Source: Devosia riboflavina
GTDB taxonomy: Bacteria > Pseudomonadota > Alphaproteobacteria > Rhizobiales > Devosiaceae
DNA: 64,000 nt
Direction: 5' to 3'
NCBI RefSeq assembly: GCF_000743575.1
Contig: NZ_JQGC01000014.1
Location: 35,105-99,104, forward strand
Shown: positions 60,813-64,000 of the stretch, in pieces
Numbering within the stretch: position 1 is the first letter of the stretch
Layout: every line of letters starts with the position of its first letter
The notes under the pieces: generated by a model
What the model saw: only the letters and a program-made list of their open reading frames with translations
Database searches by the model: none
What the model was told of the DNA's origin: nothing
Made by a program: the position numbers and the translations under genes

Positions 60813-62417
60813 ATGGCCGTTAGCGCGAATCGCCTCGAGCTTTTGCAGATCGCTGATGCCGTCGCCCGTGAAAAGTCGATCGACCGCATGGTCGTGATCG
60901 AGGCGATGCAGGATGCCATGGAAAAGGCCGCCAAGGGCCGCTATGGCGCCGAGACCGAGATCAAGGTCGAGATCAATCCGCGCTCGGGCGAAACCCGCAT
61001 GTGGCGCCTCCTTGAAATCGTCGACGAAGTCGAAGAGCCGAGCCGCCAGGTTGACCTGAAGTTCGCCAAGACCAAGTCGCCCGAAGCCAAGGTCGGCGAC
61101 TTCCTCACCGAGCCGCTGCCGCCGATGGAATTCGGCCGCATCGCCGCCCAGTCGGCCAAGCAGGTCATCGTGCAGAAGGTGCGCGATGCCGAGCGCGACC
61201 GCATGTTCGAGGAATATACCGGCCGCGTCGGCGAAATCGTCAATGGCACCGTCAAGCGCGTCGAATATGGCAATGTCATCGTCGATCTCGGCCGTGGCGA
61301 AGCCATCATCCGCCGCGACGAGCTGATCCCGCGCGAAATGTTCCGCTATGGCGACCGCGTGCGCGCTTACATCTATGACGTGCGCCGCGAACAGCGCGGT
61401 CCGCAGATCTTTTTATCCCGCACGCACCCGCAGTTCATGGCAAAACTGTTCATGCAGGAAGTGCCAGAGATCTACGATGGCGTCATCACCATCCGCTCGA
61501 TCGCCCGCGATCCTGGCTCGCGCGCCAAGATTGCCGTGACCTCGAACGATTCTTCGATCGATCCCGTCGGCGCCTGCGTCGGTATGCGTGGTTCGCGCGT
61601 TCAGGCCGTGGTTGCCGAACTCCAGGGCGAAAAGATCGACATCATTCCCTGGACCGATACCATTGCCGATCTCGTGGTTTCCGCGCTCCAGCCGGCAGAC
61701 GTTGCCAAGGTCGTTCTCGACGAACAGGCCGAGCGCATCGAAGTCGTGGTCCCCGACGAACAGCTTTCGCTCGCCATCGGCCGCCGCGGCCAGAACGTGC
61801 GCCTCGCCAGCCAACTCATCGGTTGGGATATCGACATCCTGACCGAGCAGGAAGAGAGCGAACGCCGCCACAAGGAATTCACCGAACGCTCGACCCTGTT
61901 CATGCAGGCCCTTGACGTTGACGAGATGGTTGCCCAACTACTGGCTTCCGAGGGTTTCTCCTCGGTCGAAGAGCTCGCCTATATCGAGCCCAACGAAATC
62001 GCCTCCATTGAAGGCTTCGACGAAGAGACGGCCGGCGAAATCCAGAACCGCGCCGCCGAATATCTCGCCGAGATCGAGCGCAAGTTCGACGACGAGCGTA
62101 TCGCGCTCGGTGTCGATGAAGAGCTCTATGAAATTCCGGGCCTCAATGCCGCCATGCTCGTGGCGCTCGGCAAGGAAGACATCAAGACCGTGGAAGACTT
62201 TGCCGGCTGCGCCGCTGACGATCTCGTCGGCTGGAGCGAACGCAAGGACGGGGAAACCAAGCGCTTCGAAGGCACCTTTAAGGATTTCCCTGTGAGCCGC
62301 GAAGAAGCCGAAGACATGATTCTCCAGGCGCGCCTGCGTGCCGGCTGGATCAGCGCCGATGAAGTGGCTGCCCAGGACGGTGACGTGGGTGGCGAAGCCG
62401 AGGAGGAAGCGGTCTAA
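60813..62417 (+). CDS. nusA: Transcription termination/antitermination protein NusA
   Basis: 534 residues: N-terminal RNAP-binding domain (about 1-125), S1 (about 135-200), two KH domains (about 230-350, [19 protein letters not shown]), and C-terminal acidic repeats with helix-hairpin-helix-like [15 protein letters not shown]. Modulates pausing and termination. It starts directly after the rimP stop, with CAAGGAGA upstream. Confidence 0.98.
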   Translation: MAVSANRLELLQIADAVAREKSIDRMVVIEAMQDAMEKAAKGRYGAETEIKVEINPRSGETRMWRLLEIVDEVEEPSRQVDLKFAKTKSPEAKVGDFLTEPLPPMEFGRIAAQSAKQVIVQKVRDAERDRMFEEYTGRVGEIVNGTVKRVEYGNVIVDLGRGEAIIRRDELIPREMFRYGDRVRAYIYDVRREQRGPQIFLSRTHPQFMAKLFMQEVPEIYDGVITIRSIARDPGSRAKIAVTSNDSSIDPVGACVGMRGSRVQAVVAELQGEKIDIIPWTDTIADLVVSALQPADVAKVVLDEQAERIEVVVPDEQLSLAIGRRGQNVRLASQLIGWDIDILTEQEESERRHKEFTERSTLFMQALDVDEMVAQLLASEGFSSVEELAYIEPNEIASIEGFDEETAGEIQNRAAEYLAEIERKFDDERIALGVDEELYEIPGLNAAMLVALGKEDIKTVEDFAGCAADDLVGWSERKDGETKRFEGTFKDFPVSREEAEDMILQARLRAGWISADEVAAQDGDVGGEAEEEAV

Positions 62418-62431
62418 GGACCGCTTTCTTT
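62409..62431 (+). terminator. Hairpin with T-run at the nusA stop codon
   Basis: GCGGTC-TAAG-GACCGC (62409-62424) followed by TTTCTTT. The nusA stop codon lies in the loop. It looks like an intrinsic terminator inside the operon and may attenuate ylxR-infB. Confidence 0.6.
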
Positions 62432-62441
62432 AGGTGATGTC

Positions 62442-63131
62442 TTGGCCCGGCGCGAAGAAACCATAAGGATGTGTGCTCTCACCCGGCTCGAAAAGCCGGT
62501 TGAGGAGCTGATCCGTTTCGTGCTGGGTCCCGATGGGACCATCGTGCCCGATACCGATGCCAAGGCCGAAGGGCGCGGGGTCTGGATTACCCTGAGCCAT
62601 CAGGCCGTCGAAGAAGCCGTACGTAAAAAGGCTTTTGCGAGGAGCCTGAAAGAAAACGTCACGGTGCCGCCCGATCTGGCGGATCTGACGCGGCTGCGGC
62701 TCGAACAAAGATTTGCTTCGGCGCTCGCCATGGCGAAAAAGGCCGGCCAGTTCACCTCCGGCGGCATGAAGGTGAAAAGCGCCATCGAAGGCGGGCAGCT
62801 CATCGCGCTGCTTTCGGCCACCGATGGCGCGGCCGATGGCAAGAACAAGATGCTGGGGGCCCTGCGCGCCCTCAATCACGCCCGCCGCGAGGGCAGCGCA
62901 GTCGGCCCGCAAGTGCCTCATTTCGAATTGCTCTCAAGCGTGCAATTGGGTTTGGCACTTGGACTAGAAAATGTGATACATGCTGCCCTCATGACAGGGG
63001 CGGCAGCCCAATCGGCACTGGACAAGGCCAATAGACTGGCCCGCTACAGTGCCAATCCAACGGATAACGACACCGACCGCCCTGCGGTAACCGGTGTGCT
63101 TTTGTCCGTGGAACAGGACGAAAGACGATAG
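62442..63131 (+). CDS. ylxR: YlxR (DUF448) / L7Ae-like RNA-binding protein
   Basis: 229 residues from TTG 62442 (AGGTG 5 nt upstream). The N-terminal YlxR domain has RMCALTRLEKPVEELIRFV and GRGVWITLSHQ; the C-terminal part (ALAMAKKAGQFTSGGMKVKS) is an L7Ae-like RNA-binding domain, so the two domains that are separate genes in some firmicutes are fused here. Between nusA and infB, the normal place. Confidence 0.93.
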   Translation: MARREETIRMCALTRLEKPVEELIRFVLGPDGTIVPDTDAKAEGRGVWITLSHQAVEEAVRKKAFARSLKENVTVPPDLADLTRLRLEQRFASALAMAKKAGQFTSGGMKVKSAIEGGQLIALLSATDGAADGKNKMLGALRALNHARREGSAVGPQVPHFELLSSVQLGLALGLENVIHAALMTGAAAQSALDKANRLARYSANPTDNDTDRPAVTGVLLSVEQDERR

Positions 63132-63136
63132 GAAGT

Positions 63137-64000
63137 ATGGCTGATAACGACGACAAGCGTTCTGACGATTCTGGCGCCAAGAAGACGCTGACCCTCAAGG
63201 GGGGTCCGGGTCTGGGCAATCGCGCCGGCACGTCGCGCGGTCCCTCGCGTGCGACGGTGGTCGTGGAGAAGCGAACGCGCGTGGTTCCAAAACCCGCCGG
63301 CGTCCCCTCGGGCGCACCGGCCGGTGGCGGCCGCCCCGGCGGTTCGGGTCGTCCCGGCCAGGGCCGCCCCATGCAGACCCAGCGCCCTGCGCTCGGTCTT
63401 TCGGCTGCGGAAGCCGAAGCGCGCCAGCGCGCCCTCGCTCTTGCCGGTGCCCGCGCCGCCGAGGACAAGGAACGCTTCGCCGCTGAAGAAGCCCGTCGCA
63501 TCGAGGACGACAATCGTCGTCGCCAGGTGCGCGAAGAAGCGGCGCGCCAGGAAGAAGAACGCCGCCAGGCCGACGAAGCCCGCCGCGTCGAGGAAGAGGC
63601 TGCCGCTCGCGCCGCCTCGACCCCGAACCCCGCTCCGGCCGCTCGCGAGCCTGAGCAGGCCCGCGAACCCTTCGTTCCGGCCAGCCAGCGCAATCCCGGC
63701 CCCTCGCAGGTCCGCACCGTTGCCGGCCGTCCCGGCCAGTCTGCCCGTCCGCAGCGCAGCGAACGCCCGTCCAACGAGCGTCCGTCCAATACGCGCCCCG
63801 ATGGCGAACGGCCGAACCCCAATGCCCGTCCGACCGGCAATACGCGCCCGGCCGGCTCCACCGGCACGCGCCCCGCAGGCACTGGCACCCGCCCGGCCGG
63901 CGATCCTCGTCCCGCCGGCGCCGGCATGGCCCCGATCGGCCATGTGCCGCCCGCGGCCCCCAGCGAGGCCGATGGCCGTCGCGTCCGGACCGGCGCGCCG
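63137..64000 (+). CDS. infB: Translation initiation factor IF-2 (5' part; continues off the window)
   Basis: 288 codons from ATG 63137 (GGAAG upstream) to the edge without a stop. The N-terminus has TLTLKGGPGLG as in alphaproteobacterial IF-2, then the long low-complexity N-terminal region: an Arg/Glu/Ala-rich coiled coil (about 95-155) and Pro/Arg/Gly-rich repeats such as GERPNPNARPTGNTRPAG. The GTPase domain lies beyond the window. Last gene of the rimP-nusA-ylxR-infB operon in view. Confidence 0.95.
   Translation, partial: MADNDDKRSDDSGAKKTLTLKGGPGLGNRAGTSRGPSRATVVVEKRTRVVPKPAGVPSGAPAGGGRPGGSGRPGQGRPMQTQRPALGLSAAEAEARQRALALAGARAAEDKERFAAEEARRIEDDNRRRQVREEAARQEEERRQADEARRVEEEAAARAASTPNPAPAAREPEQAREPFVPASQRNPGPSQVRTVAGRPGQSARPQRSERPSNERPSNTRPDGERPNPNARPTGNTRPAGSTGTRPAGTGTRPAGDPRPAGAGMAPIGHVPPAAPSEADGRRVRTGAP

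Overview
This 64 kb window is a chromosomal segment of a high-GC alphaproteobacterium, almost certainly of the order Hyphomicrobiales (Rhizobiales). The gene set and order resemble Devosia-like genomes (family Devosiaceae): trpF-trpB-trpA-accD, addB-addA-trxA, hsp20 followed by a DUF1150 gene, rpoN-hpf-ptsN beside lptCAB, and rimP-nusA-ylxR-infB. The family is inferred from gene content, not from any search. I see no insertion sequences, prophage, plasmid functions, CRISPR arrays or rRNA genes. Two tRNA genes are present, Leu(CAG) and Ala(GGC).

Layout. 1-4656: an ECF sigma factor / zinc anti-sigma pair of the RpoE-ChrR (singlet oxygen) type with a divergent FAD oxidoreductase-DUF1365 operon, a DUF2177 membrane protein and a short-chain dehydrogenase. 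Three matching ECF-type promoters tie these genes into one regulon. 4764-8334: tRNA-Leu, a GFA-family protein, an NDUFA9-like protein, a TrmA/RlmD-type RNA methyltransferase and a small secreted DUF2147 protein. 8441-12764: a catabolic operon (Gfo/Idh/MocA dehydrogenase, DUF993 aldolase-like protein, TIM-barrel isomerase) divergent from a TetR regulator, with a promoter and a 16-bp operator palindrome. 12865-14980: a PadR regulator divergent from a Ni/Co-type DmeR-DmeF efflux operon, each with its own operator-like palindrome. 15101-19540: a YcaQ-type glycosylase, a large membrane alpha/beta hydrolase and two overlapping genes of unknown function. 19630-25327: tRNA-Ala, TIGR02300 protein, cmk, rpsA, a GNAT acetyltransferase, sppA, ihfB and a LapA-domain protein. 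25383-29344: trpF, trpB, trpA, accD. 29444-41886: a chemoreceptor, a MurU-like nucleotidyltransferase, addB, addA, two thioredoxins and a family 3 glycoside hydrolase.

41893-48659 on the minus strand: rpmI, rplT, pheS, an ASCH-DEDDh exonuclease fusion, pheT, folC. The exonuclease fusion lies inside the pheST operon and is the most unexpected arrangement in the window. 48800-53444: a glycosyltransferase, hsp20 with an RpoH-like promoter and a ROSE-like RNA thermometer, a DUF1150 gene, ptsN, hpf and rpoN. 53565-57489: lptB, lptA, lptC, a short RNase D, and metK. 57566-64000: trmB, an HxlR regulator, a small secreted protein, a ferredoxin-reductase-like protein, then rimP, nusA, ylxR and the 5' part of infB, which runs off the right edge.

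Most genes are housekeeping. The interest lies in regulation: ECF promoters, metal and PadR/TetR operators, an RNA thermometer and leader hairpins. Two families of palindromic intergenic repeats also occur, mostly between convergent genes or at operon ends. Several genes use TTG or GTG starts (rpsA, ycaQ-like, GH3, ylxR; sppA, folC, metK, TetR), most of them supported by well-placed Shine-Dalgarno sequences.
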